Of a DNA stretch of 64,000 nucleotides, positions 13,701-27,867 are shown piece by piece. This DNA is from Apis mellifera (lineage: Eukaryota; Arthropoda; Insecta; Hymenoptera; Apidae): positions 6,187,001 to 6,251,000 of the forward strand of contig NC_037638.1 of the NCBI RefSeq assembly GCF_003254395.2, in the 5' to 3' direction. The translations under genes were made by a program, and so were the position numbers. The notes beneath the pieces are model-generated. The model worked only from the letters and a program-made list of their open reading frames with translations, had not been told where the DNA came from and ran no database searches. Numbering within the stretch: position 1 is the stretch's first letter; every line of letters starts with the position of its first letter.

Positions 13701-16700
13701 GATACCTAGAAATCTTTTACTAATACTTTTATTAAGATATTTCTATCAATGTGTTACTTTACACAAACTATTCTAATATTTTCTAGATTTCTTTAAGATA
13801 ATCTTTTGTCTCAATACTTAAATTCTAGATATTTCTAGGGATACCTAGAAATCTTCGTCTTTTGCTATATACTTTTACCAAAATATTTCTATCACTGTGT
13901 TACTTCAAACATTCTACATTTTCTAGACTTTCTTAGGATTCCATCTTTTGTCTCAATACTTAAATTATAGATTCCTAGGGATACCTAGAAATTTTTGTCT
14001 TTTGCTATATACTTTTATCAAGATATTTCTATGTTACTTCAAACATCCTACATTTTCTAGACTTCCTTAAGATTCCACCTTTTGTCTCAATACTTAAATT
14101 CTAGATTCCTAGGGATACCTAGAAATCTTTGTCTTTTGCTATATACTTTTACCAAGATATTTCTATGTTACTTCAAACATCCTACATTTTCTAGACTTCC
14201 TTAAGATTCCACCTTTTGTCTCAATACTTAAATTCTAGATTCCTAGGGATACCCATACTTTTACTAGGATATTTCTCACTATTTTCTAATTTACTTTCGT
14301 TCACAATATTCCAATACATTAATACTAAATACTTTCAAATATTCTTCTCTATCTCTCCAAAAAATAAAATTATAAGATATATTATTTAACCTTTATCCCA
14401 CATCCTTCGAAATTCTCCCCATTATTCTCCCCGACATTCTCAATTTTCCCCGCAACTCCGTAACATCGGTCAGACGATGACGTAATTCCAAATGAGTTTT
14501 CGAATCACATAGGCGCGTAAGGCCCATCTCGCATCTCGGTTTACAGGTCATCGGAGGGAGAGTCGGCAAGGATGAAACAAAACACCTCGAAGAGAGATAA
14601 AGTTACTCCTATTACCAGCGATATCGCGTTGTCAATCGCTCGTTTACGCCCGCCTTCTGCCCCGCCCGTTGATTATCCGATTTACCAACGCGATCGGCGC
14701 TTCAATGAAATTGAAGCGGCGCGTAATTCAAGCCGAAATCGGGAATCGGGCAGAACAATGCTCGTTTCCCGAATCGAGCGGCGAACCGAAATCGATTTTC
14801 GCGCCACCGACAATGAAATGGAACATTTTTAATCGTTCCTTCCGCTCCTCTCTTTCGTATCTTTTTCTTTTTCTTATTCTGTTTACATTCTTCCTTCTTC
14901 CTCTTTTTTTCTTTCCATTCCTCTTAATTTAATTGGAAATACAACGTTGATCCTAAAATTGGAAAGATTTTATGGAATGTGTCATAAGTTTGTAAGTACG
15001 TGAAAATTTCAACTTTCAAATTGAAAATGATAAGATATAATATATATATGGATAAAAAAATCGAAAAGATTATTAGAAAGAAATCTTCATTTGTTTGTTG
15101 AAGAACACGTTCGATATTTTTCATTTCGTTTCTCAAAACAATAGATTTTTATAACAATCAAATTGCTATTTCAGCACCCAAGAAATCTTTCCAAACTATC
15201 AAAGAACAATACCTTTTCGAATTAAATTAATCTGAAGATATCATTTTTATTTCATTCGATATTGAAAGAGAGAAATCGCAGGAAAACGGGATCGTAATCG
15301 AGAAATTTTTGCAAAATGTAAAAAAAGACAAAGAACGAAAAAATCCTCAAGATCCTCTCTGTTCGAATTCCAGAAAGAATTACAGAGCAATTCCTCGTAA
15401 CATCTCGTCTCGAGGTTGCTCGATTGCATTAATTGATGGAATTGGATTACGCGAGGAGAGATGACAGAATGCAGAGAGAGAGAGAGAGAGAGGAGTGGGG
15501 GGCAGGAGAGGAGAGATACATCGATCGAGGTGCCATTAGGCGGAAACGACAGCTCCCCCCCCTTCCTCCGTTAATCGATCGGTGACCTTATCTTGTCAAG
15601 GGTTACCGGTGCCCATAAATCTTCGCCTTTTCCTCGAGTGGAGTAAGTTCAAGGGAAGGTACAGTCGCGGTGGAAAATAGAGGGGGGAGGCGAATGATCG
15701 AAAAATAAAAAAATTTGCACGCACAATAATTCTTCCAAGCATCAATTTCTCATCATTCTCTTTGCTTAAGTGGATGTTTAAATCGTCAGATCTTTCGTTA
15801 ATTAAGGTTAAGGTTGGACGAAAGAGAGCTATATTCCTATCAATTGCACTTTTAAATTTGCGTGTCAATTTATTATTTGGAATAATTAAGAAAGTTTCTA
15901 ATTATTGGAGAGGTATCTTTTCAATTAAAAAAAATCCAAGTCTATAAAGATTGAGAACCTTGTAAACAATTTAAAAAGTCAAATTAAAATCAATTTATTA
16001 ATTTTAATTCGAAAGAAGTTCCTTAAAATATTTTTTTCAATATAAATATTCAATATTAAATTATATAATATTAAATTTCTTACAAAATATAATAATATAA
16101 ACAATATAGTAAGATAAAGAAGGAGATTAGTTGTAAAAAGGAAGAGGAGAAGAAAAAAAGGAAACGAGCACCGTCGAATTCGTTTCTGAAGGGAAACGAG
16201 AAAGCTCGACTCACAAACCCTGGCTGCATGACTCGACGCAAAATAGGTTTTGTTTCATCGTATTTCCTCCATTTTCTTTCATTTTTTTTTTCTTTTTCTT
16301 TTTCTTTTTTTATGAATCCCTGCTCCAGACTGTACATAATACTCGAGTCGCAAGCATCCACCCATCCGCTCTCTTCCTCTCTTCACAGCGGAGGATAATC
16401 GAGCCTCGACAAAACGAGGAGAATGATTTCGAGTGAAATTCGAGTGTACACGGAGGAGGATGACGATTATTCGCCGGTTTAACCACGACATTTCGCGGGT
16501 CCCAATGTTTCACGAAAATTTACATCGACCGGCTCTACTACTCTATCCCCACCCGTTTTTACGCCTCTATATCCTACCGCACGATTTATTCGCAGCGCCA
16601 CTGTCTCGTTATTGCACGCGTCATTTGTATTATTTAGAAAGTTATTCCACGCGTAAGGATTTACTGCTCCGTCCTGGCTCTTTCCATTCGATCGGCCGCC

Positions 16701-19487
16701 GAATTGTTTTTAATCATTTATTCAATCTATCGTGGGGAAAATTCGTGAAAATGAAACGTCGTCGCTTTTGTAATGCAGAATACGATGAATAATTTACGTT
16801 CGGATCGATCGTAAATTATCGATCGTAGGTAAAGAAGATTTATAAACGAAATATTTAATTTCGACGGGAATTCGTTGATCGTCGAAAATGTTAAATTTTC
16901 GAAAGCTTTTTGAAATTCGATTCGAACGAAAATCATCAAAAAATTGTGCGTTTCTCAGAGGAATTTGATTGGTTTTTAATTCTAATTTTGGACGAAACCA
17001 TTTAAAGGTTTCTTCTTTATACTGGTTTTATATAACAAAACTGATACTCGTGTACAACATATGGACCAAAAGAGATTTCTGAGGTTTCTCTCCTTTCTTT
17101 TTATTCCTCTTTCCCTCTCTCGTCCCTGTATCTGGCATTGTCAGATAATTCCTAAGGCTTTCTAAGCGTTTGATACGCTTAGCGCTCTCAGAACGTGACG
17201 CAAATTCCGACGGAATCGTTCTCTTCTGAAATTGCAAGTTATCTCAAAAATATATTTGAAAATATTGTATTGTATTGCGATATAATTCTTAACGATTTTT
17301 TAATTAATAGACAAAAATTTTTCACCAACGATCTTATTAACGAGAATTTAAGAAAAATAATTTTAAGATTCCCTATAATTTAAATATTTTAATATAAATA
17401 TTCATTATTAAATTATATATTATATAATATTAAATTTCTCTATAAAAATTCAAGAAAATGGCGAGCTCGTATAGATTTGCAAAAATTCTTGTCAAATATT
17501 CTTAGAGAAGATTCTTCTTTCCAAAGAAGAAAGAAAGAAAAAAATTTTTCAGAAACGTTAATAATCCAACGATCCAAAATTACCCTCGATTTCTTTCAAT
17601 TTCCAATAATTTAATTTCGATTATCCATTTCTTCCCGCATGGGAGGACCGAAACGAAGAGAAATTCTGATCAGAGAGATGGTGGAATCGGTTTAGCCCTG
17701 TCAATAGCTGGACAGAGCTTATGCCGGGTTACCTATAGCCTACAAATCTGAATTAGGTTCTTGGATGGCAGACATTCGATTCATACTTGGTTCGAGACTG
17801 CTCTCCCTTCCCCTATATCCTCCTCGTTCCAAGGATTATACCTCGTTAGGCTTGTGAATCTAAACTATGCGGGTTAGCATCTCGATGGTGGATGAGCCAC
17901 AATTATGTTCGCTTCGTCTACCAATAATTAGAAATCTGGAGGAATTCTAATCCGCTCTTCCATACCGACCGTTCGCGAAGTATTCACAACGTGAAATCAT
18001 TGGTTAATTCCAATTTATATAAAATTCCGTGTATCCTCGTAACTAAGATGCACGCACGTGGCGCGCATGCGTCGTACGTGCGCGAGCACGCAGCGCCCTC
18101 TGCAAAACATCGACGTGGAGGGGAGAAAGGAGAATTCGGGAACGAAAGCGGAAATTTCGCTTGAATACTAATGTTTGCGCGGGGTACTCGCGTGGAACTA
18201 GAATCCTGGGAAATGGTTAAAGTTTTCGTAAAAATATCGCGGAGTAGGGTCGATTGATTTTGAATATCCCGCGTGGAGTTGGCTCTATAGTCTCCAACCA
18301 GTGTTTCTCAACTTTGTGCGGATCGTCCGCATATTCGAATTTGAATTTTTTAATCGATCTTGTACATTTCTTTATTAAGTAAAAGTAGATTTTTTACAAT
18401 TACACATATTTTGATATTTTATTTCTATATAGATATTATGAATTAAACGAAGCTATTTCATAAATAATAATTAAATATTTTTATTTTATCGCGATGAATT
18501 ATTCTGTGAACTATTTCGTAATTGAATCATACACAAAATAAAATTTTCAGATGTTAAGTTTTAAGAAAAGAAAAAAAGGAAGGAGAAGTATCTCGAGTTT
18601 TTTTGTCCATTTTTAGCCATCGAAAAAAAAAGAAGTCGATGGTTGCGGTGAATAATGGACGAAAGAGTAAGCCAAGTGTTAAGCAGTGGATTACAGATTC
18701 GTATATACGGAAAGATGTAGCGGGATATTTGGGGAAACAAATTGCGAGAAGACTCGACATTTCACCAAAAAGGGCGTAGCCACGCTATGCACACCATGGA
18801 TGGAAAAGATACTGGTTCCAAACTTTTTGTCGGTGGCGGATATGCAATCGTGCAGTTGCAAAGTGCAATTACGCCCTTTTTTTCCTCCCCCCTCCCCCCG
18901 AAGTGGAACTCCATACTTTTTTGCCGGCACGATCTACACGGCTTTTCATTCCCTTTGAAAAACTATTATTAGGTTTTTGCCCTCTATCCTTCCGGTGTTA
19001 CAGCATTAACCATGATTGAAATATCATGTACACGCCTCGGAAAGAAAACAACTCGCGAATAACAATGCACACACGCTTAACATCTTATCTCCTAAAGCGC
19101 AAAAAAGATAAAGAAAAATGGGAAATTATCAACGCCTCAACAATAAATATTTAGAAAAGTTAAAAAATGGAATAATTTCTCTCCTTTCACCCTCTCCTGA
19201 ATTCGAGAAAAATTTTCAAAATCCTAGAAAATTTTAATCGATTTTCATTTTGGCATTGAGGATTTAAATTTTTTGACAAATGAAATATTCAATTTCGTCA
19301 ATTAGAAGATAATATAATAAATGAATAATGCAATATTATCGTTAAAATGAGTTCAACGTTAATTGAGAAAAAAGGAAAGAAAAAAAAACACTCGTTAAAT
19401 TAATTTAAAGAAAAGGAAAATGTTGACAAGTATCTAAAAAATTGAAAGAACAAGTGGAAATAGTGGTATAAAGCGTTTAAAGATGGA

Positions 19488-19553
<66 letters not shown>

Positions 19554-22500
19554 CATCGATCTGCAGTTAAATTTTGTGCGAAATTAATCTCAGGCGCAAC
19601 GATGGCTTATTGCCAAGTCAACGGCAGCAGTTATGGAAGACAAGAAATCTGGCGTTCGAAAGCCTTTGAGGAATTACGCCCCCTATACGTGTACTTAAAC
19701 GGAAGGCAGAAGACAAAAGGGTGTCCTGATGGACAGTAATTACATGGCGGAATGCAGAAACGCTTTTACGTAATATTGCTCCAATAAAGAAAATACGTTT
19801 TCGACGCGCGACACACCGTGTCGTTAATTCTATCATCCTCGTTTTATCTTTCATTACTGTCAATTGCGATTAAAGTTTCTCGTTTTCTCTCTCTCTCTCT
19901 TTTTAATGTGTGATAAATAGCAAAATTTTGAATCCGTAACATTCTTTCTATCCAATAAATAGGAAAATTTTTTTATATATCTCACTTCTTGTTAATTACT
20001 AGTGTAAGAAAATATTTCATTTCTGTTTCGTTATATAAAAAGATTGAAGAGGGAAGAGGTCTAAAGAAAAGAAAATGAAAGTTTAAATAAGCTATTGTTA
20101 TAGGTTATTTTAATTATATTAATTATAAATTAAAATTGAAACCAATATTGAAACCAGAGGATATAAAAATATAGAAAATTATTCTTTCTTTATGTAATAA
20201 TATTAATTTTTAAATATGAAATTTTTCAAAATAATTTCCATACCCATGACTCAATTCCTCGTCAGAGATAAAATACATCATGAATATATTATTATTTTAT
20301 ATTTAAAATATGAAAATTCTTATTATCTTTTATATAAATGTAAATTTTTAATTGTTTACATTCTCATAATTAAGTCGTTAAGCATAAATAATACTTAGAA
20401 AATTTTTTCCCTTGTAAATTCAATATTTTTTAATATCTCTTAATTTTTATATTCAATTATTCAATATTCGTATCTTCCACAAAAATTAATTTATTTACAT
20501 AACACGTAATGAATAAATAAAAAATTAATAAAATTAAATATATCTCGCACTATCCACATAACGCTTACTCGTATTAATCATTTATTTACGATTAAAGACT
20601 TAACTTAACCTCATCCAACACGCACCTAATCCAAGAATGAAATGCATCTACTATTCCTTTTCGAGAAATAGTTTCGATAGATGGCAGCAAACTATCATCA
20701 ACGTTCCTCAAAGCGACTCTAGCGAGGCCTTTCGGCTTAAAGAGGAATCTCGTTTTCGTCTCGAAAATCTTAGAGACGTGGAAAGATAGAAAAGAAGTCG
20801 TCGTCCGCGTGGTTGGGCTCTGCCTAAAGAAAAGGAGGGAAGGAGAAAAGTTCTGCAGTAATATCTGCAGAAAAGTGGCCGCGAAAAGGACGCGGAGATG
20901 GAGAAAAACGTTTGCCAAGAGAGGCGTGTGTATGGTAATGCGAAATAGCCGGCATTATCTCGTCGTAAATCACGTGAAAAGAGGTTTGAAATCTGGAGGC
21001 GCTATCATCCAACCGATTATAAATGCCTTTCTTCTGGTTCCTCTGTTCGCGCTTCCTCGTGAAGAAAAATTTGTATATGTGTGTGTGTGTATATATATAT
21101 ATGTGTGTATGTATAGGCTAGTGCAAGGATTTTAAGATGATTATAGGAAAGAAGATCGTCAATGGCCACTTTTTGTTTGGTTATCGATTTTGCTTCTTAT
21201 GATTTTGATATATATATATGTATCAGTTATAAATGAAAAGATATAGTGTTTTACTTGAAAAAATTAATTTTTGAATACTTTTTTTCATTGTTCTTTCGAT
21301 GTTGAACAATTTTTGTAAAAATTTTTGAAATTTCTTTGAATACAATATTGAAAATTGAAATAATAATCTTGTATAATGAAGGAGAAATATTTATAAATTA
21401 TTATCTTAAATTATTCTTAAAGTTTTTAAAAATCTAAAATGTTAAAAAAAATATGAAAAACTACATAATAAATTTTTTGAATAATCGTTTGCTTATTTAC
21501 GTGGAACTAGGTTTACGTAATAACTTATCCAATAATGAATATTTAATTTTTTATTTTATCTATCCATTGTCTTATTAGAATAAGTGTATATATATATATA
21601 TATATTATTTAATGATAAATATATATCTTTAAGCAGTGTTAGTTAGTTTTCCTATTATTTTTCAAAAATTATATCGGACAATTTGATAGAATTATCGACT
21701 AATCAAACCTTTAATTATTAACAAAATATTTGACTTGTAATAATAAATGTAATAAATGTATGATATTATGTATCGATTCAAAATGTATGCACGTTATTAT
21801 CAATGAAATTAATAATTTTGAGTTCATCGATTAAATCTATCGACACACTCGTTACACCCAAACTCGAGAAATCCATAATATAATTCATAGTTATTTCGCA
21901 TAGAAACTATTTTAATTATATCGTTAATTATTCGAATTATATAATATTAAATCGTTTGCCAAAGTGAAAATTAAACATTTCCAATTAAAAATGAAAACCA
22001 ATATATTTTCCATTAATTTGTTATTCAAAATTTTTACTTTGCTTTCAATAAATTCATAATTTGTAATAATTTATTATTTATTAATTCCGATTAAAATATT
22101 TTAACATTTAATCACCTCGATCAATTTTTCTGGAATAATTTAAAGTCTTTTACAACCGCGTTTTCTTACTTTGGTAAATTTCTCCTTGGTAATAAATGTA
22201 ACCGATATTGCATGACCAAGCGCTATAACACTTATCGGCCATTCTTTTATCATTTTTCTCGTGAATATTTTCCCCCCTCCAAGTTAATAAACCACCAAGA
22301 GAATTTCAATGGCGTTCATTGGACAATGTGGTTAACCCTTGTGTTATTAGCAAAAAGTAATATCGTTAATAATTCACATTCTATTAACGAAACCACATAG
22401 AGAGTTAAGTCTTGTTAGATAAATGTTCCGTTTGTAAATCCTTCGCGATTAATGCAACAGTCACACGCGAAATTTTACCGGCTAATTGTTGTTGTAACGG

Positions 22501-25500
22501 ATGTCTTGTGCGGATGAATTTGATATTTTGCAATTATTTTGAAACGAATAGCAGAGAAAAAAAGAAAAAATGAGAAATGAAAATTTATAAAATTGATCGA
22601 TGGAATCAAATTAGTGTACAAAATTGATTTATTTTATGAATATGAGAGAAATTTAAAAATTTAAGATTAAATTTGAAAAAAAAAAACTAATTGAATTAAA
22701 ATTTAATTACCGATAAAATATAAAAGTTAAATTGATGTTAAACTTCATAGAATTTTCTTTTTTTTTTTTTTTTTAAATTTAATTTTAACGTCAAACGGTG
22801 AATTCTTATCTTTTCTCCTTGCTACAATATTTCATTTTTCGATAAATGTTGAAGGTTGACTCTGTGACTCACGTCAATTTTTTTCAATGCAATTATTCAC
22901 CAATCGGCACTTTATACATTTATTCGTTACGATGTAATAATAAAGTTTTTTAAGGAATATGTAAATAAAATATTACAAATCTATTTGAAATTATCATTTT
23001 CCAATTACTTTTAATATTTATCCAACAAAATATATATATATAAATATTTAAGAGAATTCAATTAAATTGTAATATAATTTTAAAAAATTACAATTTCTTT
23101 ATCCTCTCATTTTAATTCTTTTATTAATTTCAATTTAATCATAGACCCTCGGCAAAAGAGATACAGGAGGTAAAATAAGCGTGAAATACATATTAAAGTA
23201 AATTAATCTGAGAACTTCCTTTGAAAAGATCCTCTTCTTTTCAACCATCTAGAGAATCTATATAATAATTCTATTTCGTGTAAAAGATTAGTTCACGAAT
23301 CTGAAACGTGTTGCAATCGTTCTATTGCTTGTCGTTAATGCAATTAGTATTTACTGTGTGGAGATGCAACATGTTTTGGAGAACAAGTGATCCATCAGTA
23401 ATGCATCAATCAGCTCATCAGTTAAGCAAAGAAGCTTATATAATTTCCCCAACGTATTTTCTACTTTCCATGAAACTATCACATATACATATCTCCAAAC
23501 AAGTACATAAATATATCTAATATTAAATAAATAAAACCAATAATAAAAAAAAAAAACATTACAAAAGAAAGTTACATTTGACTTTTCTCTAAAGATTAAA
23601 ACATATATAGGGTAAATCTAAGAGAAAGATATATTGTTTTTATGTACAACAATTTCTCTAAAATTTTTAGAAATAATTTACAAAATTTAAAAAAAAAAAT
23701 AATTGCTTGTGTTCAAAAATATTTAAAAATATATATATTATAATGATATTAAAAAAAAAATCACCATCCATTTCTCCTAGAATTACCCTAGGCAGAAATT
23801 AGAAATTCCCTAGCAATTAAGAATACAGTGCGTCACTCACCCAGCGAAGAACATGAGAAGGAACCAAGAGCCGGGCACAGCGACTATGAGAATCGCGTCT
23901 TCCGCATGCCTATTACCGGCAAGACGACATGGAATGCACGCGAGTATGAGCAGGTTGCTGATCAAGAATATGAGTTTGGCGGGCTCGTGACTCTGTAAGG
24001 TAAATGTGCAGACGAAACTGTCAAAGGCGTATTCTTGCACGGTTCACGACTTCCCCGCAGAGGAATCGATATTACGCCATGGAATTTCGGTACGTGGCAA
24101 CGCGTTACGTCGCCAACCAAACGATCTATATATATATATATATGTATATATAATTCTTAACCTTCACGACGTATCGCGAGTAAAATTAGATCGAAATCTG
24201 ATTTTCACCTCTATAAAACTTGAATCCGAAATAACATTTTACGAGATTTTTGAAACTCGAAATTCTCGAAATATCTTTTCTCTATTGTTTCTTTAAGAAA
24301 ATTTCATCTCGAGAAGTGAAATTTACAAAAATTTTAATTCCTAATAATTTTTCAAACTCAACCTTCCCCGATGAATTTTTGTTTTATTTTTGAAACAACA
24401 GAGATTTTTATTGAATTGAACGATAATTTTCTAAAAAACATTTGGAAAAAATAAAAAATGTATATATGTATAAATGACTGTTATTATTATATAAGGTTCT
24501 TGTCAAAGCTTATGTTACTAGATATTGTTACTAGTCATTATAGTAACTTTATGGTTCTAAAGTTTAAAGTCGAAATTCCTTAGGAAGTAATTCTCGATGA
24601 TTCTACGAGGACTCCATGAATGGTTGATACGCGATCGCGATTAATAACTCGCGATACAACCGCATATCACGTCGTTCTAATTGTATCGTACACTCAATGT
24701 CTACGTTATCGAGCGAGTCAGGCTAATTACGAATTACGTATTCGTACGAGAATGGTAAATGAGTGGTGCGATTTACGAGTAATTTAGCCATTAGTAAGAA
24801 ATTAATTCGTGAACAATGCCTTCCCAGATAAATTTTTTTCTTTGATTTGGCACGAACGACGAATCTATTTTCATTTTGTTTTGATCTTACGAAATATGTT
24901 CATTAAGTAAGGTTAGGTTAAGTTGGATTAATATATATTTCTAAACTTGAGATTATATCTTCTTTTTTACAAATTATTTTACCTCTTTTTTTTTATTATA
25001 TTTAAAATATACTTGAATTCGATCAATTTATTCTGCAATAAAATTAAATTTTTTTTCAACAAAAAATAAAACATACCATCAAACTACGATTAAAATCCCG
25101 CACACGCTCTAGCCAACCAAACTAGTGAAAAAAAAAAAAAAAAAAATCGTTCATACAGTGGAAGTGCACATTCACAACAAAATACTTCTATTCCTCTACT
25201 ATACTCGTAGCCCGTTATAGTTCGGTTTGCTCAATCTCCAATAGTCGTGGCGCGATTCGAAGATTCGAAATTGCCTCCGTCGATCCATGCGAGATATCCA
25301 AGCCACGAAATAGCAGGTCATGAAAGCATTCTGCTAGAGTGTAAAGCCCGTTTCTCACTGAAGTAACAAGGAGGAATTTTTTTATTAACGTTTCTCGAAA
25401 GTTTCTTGCTTATTTTGTTCTCTTTCTATTTTAACTTATGAATATTCATTTAAACATACGAAAATGAAAACACGCATTTCTTTAATTCGTACAAATTGTT

Positions 25501-27827
25501 ATCTGATACACGTATCAATCTTTACATAATTTTATTAAAATATCTGTGAAAGTTAACTTATTTTATAATGGAATTTTACAGTGCATAAAAAATAAAAATC
25601 TGAATTGTCAAATTTATAGGTTAGAATTATAGGTTAAAACAATATCAATAATTAATAATCTTAACAATATTAACAATTAATAATCTTTACATCATTTTAT
25701 TAAAATATCTGTAAAACTTAACTTATTTTATAATGGAATTTTAAGGTGCATAAAAAATAAAAATCTGAATTGTCAAATTTATAAGTTAGAATTATAGATT
25801 AAAACAATTAATATCAACAATTAATAATCTTAACAATATTAACAATTAATAATCTTTACATTATTTTATTAAAACATCTGTAAAACTTAACTTATTTTAT
25901 AATGGAATTTTAAAGTGCATAAAAAATAAAAATCTGAATCGTCAAATTTATAAATTAGAATTATAGGTTAAAACAATATCAATAATTAATAATCTTAACA
26001 ATATTAACAATTAATAATCTTTACATCATTTTATTAAAATATCTGTAAAACTTAACTTATTTTATAATGGAATTTTAAAGTGCATAAAAAATAAAAATCT
26101 AAATTGTCAAATTTATAGGTTAGAATTATAGGTTAAAACAATTAGATTAAAAACCATTGTATGTGGAACACACAGTGTTTAAAAGATTCCTTGTAACAAA
26201 AAAATCTCAAACAAATGTCAAATATTTCTCTTGTTATATTTCTTGGATATTGATATCTCTGTTATTGGAACGTGATACGACAATAGGCAGTTTCTCTTTG
26301 TTATCCTCGATGAGAACGCAACTTTACTTTGGACAGAATCAGGAAACGAAATCCTCACGTACCAACTGTTTCATGAAGGACAAGAGACCAATGTTGATGA
26401 TCTCACCGCCTAGTTGGACCAGAATGTAACTGAGCACGCCCAGCACCGTGATGCACTCGGCGATCGTGCGTGCGACTTCCGTGATTTCTTCCGGCCATTT
26501 CAAGAGCTGAGCATCTGTGTTGGAAGGCCTCAGATATACTGCCAGCGACAAGGACGTCAGATGGAATGCCAAGATGATCAGTCGTTTTAAGAACTGCAAC
26601 TTTCATATAATTTGTAGATATTTATAAATCGTTCTATACTTATTTAATTGTACGATCAGTAATTTGATAAGTAAGAAATTTGATAAATAATCGAATTCTT
26701 TATTTTTTTAGAAGTACGAAGAAAAGAAAATGAATAAATAATTGCACTAGGAGTGAAAAAAAAAAGAATATGCATGATTATGAACGAAGATAAGAAATAC
26801 ATGCGTTGACCGAGTTAAAATTAAAATGAGTTGAGAAAAAATAGAGGTTAAGTTGTTAAGAAATTGAAGAAAAATTGATACGATTGCTTAATTTTTAGGT
26901 TAGTTTCTTTTTTTGTAATCAAACATTTCTATATACATTCGCGTTTCTTTAATTCCTGAAACGTAAAGATTAAGATAAAAAAAAATGAATATAATAAATC
27001 TAATCTCATCGAAATATATTCGTTATCCCTTTATTCGTAACATAACCTATACGATTCGTCTAATATATAATATACGTTATGAAACTGCAATCCCAAAATT
27101 TGCAAGAACAAAACTGTCGATTAGGTTAAGTTATTGCGTTATTTCAATTAACGTATTATACGGGATGTTTGCAAATGTTCAAGTATCGCATATTCTCGGC
27201 CGTCCGTGAAGTTGGTCTAATGACGTGTTACCATCAAATATGCTTCGTGATTAATTACATTACACCATGCTAATCTCTGTGTACAGTATCATGATATAAT
27301 TGGTCATTTGACGCTTGTATGTGGTTTAAACGTGGTCGTGATTAGCACTATAAGTGGGATACGTCATGGATGGCTATACCATTATAATGTTTCTCCATAC
27401 TCGTACAGGATGTTCCATTAACTCCATTACAAGTTACACGGATGTTCGTAACAATGAATCAATTTATTTTCTATACTTTGTATGTATATATATATAACAC
27501 AGTATACAATGCATGTGTATATAGTGTAGTACAGTAGTAGTTGTTCATTAGTATAATGATAGAGTAAAATGAAACAAATCTAGATCAATATTTATCATCT
27601 CGGTTTAGAATTTTAAATTGTAAACAGAATTGATATAATCGAAATGTTATTATAAATTTTTTTTAATAATCTTTTAGCAACGAATAAAAATTAAAAGTAT
27701 TATTTAAAGGCATACATGAGATGTACAAAGAATGCAATTTTAGAGAACGATCTTAAAAAAACTTGAACGATGGAAAAATTGAAAGCGAAATTCTCGGAAA
27801 ATTCATGTACATGTTTTTTTTCTTTTT

Positions 27828-27867
<40 letters not shown>

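Larger units (their letters stand above)
10179..23840 (-). other. nan intron 5 (13.7 kb)
   Basis: The largest intron. It holds a polypurine tract (10334-10392), the right copy of the direct repeat (10728-10934), a CTC trinucleotide run (11792-11814), a minisatellite (13200-14330), a GA microsatellite (19492-19550), a possible hAT terminal relic (18299) and a CTCF-like site (18091-18103). CpG-richer islands near 14.5-14.8, 16.2-16.8, 17.6-18.2 and 18.7-19.0 kb could be enhancers. No conserved coding frame seen. Confidence 0.7.

Noticed and set aside
17700..17800. tRNA-like B box (GGTTCGA near 17788) with an A-box-like string about 80 bases upstream
   Set aside because: No cloverleaf can be folded and the B box is incomplete; not a tRNA, SINE origin not supported.
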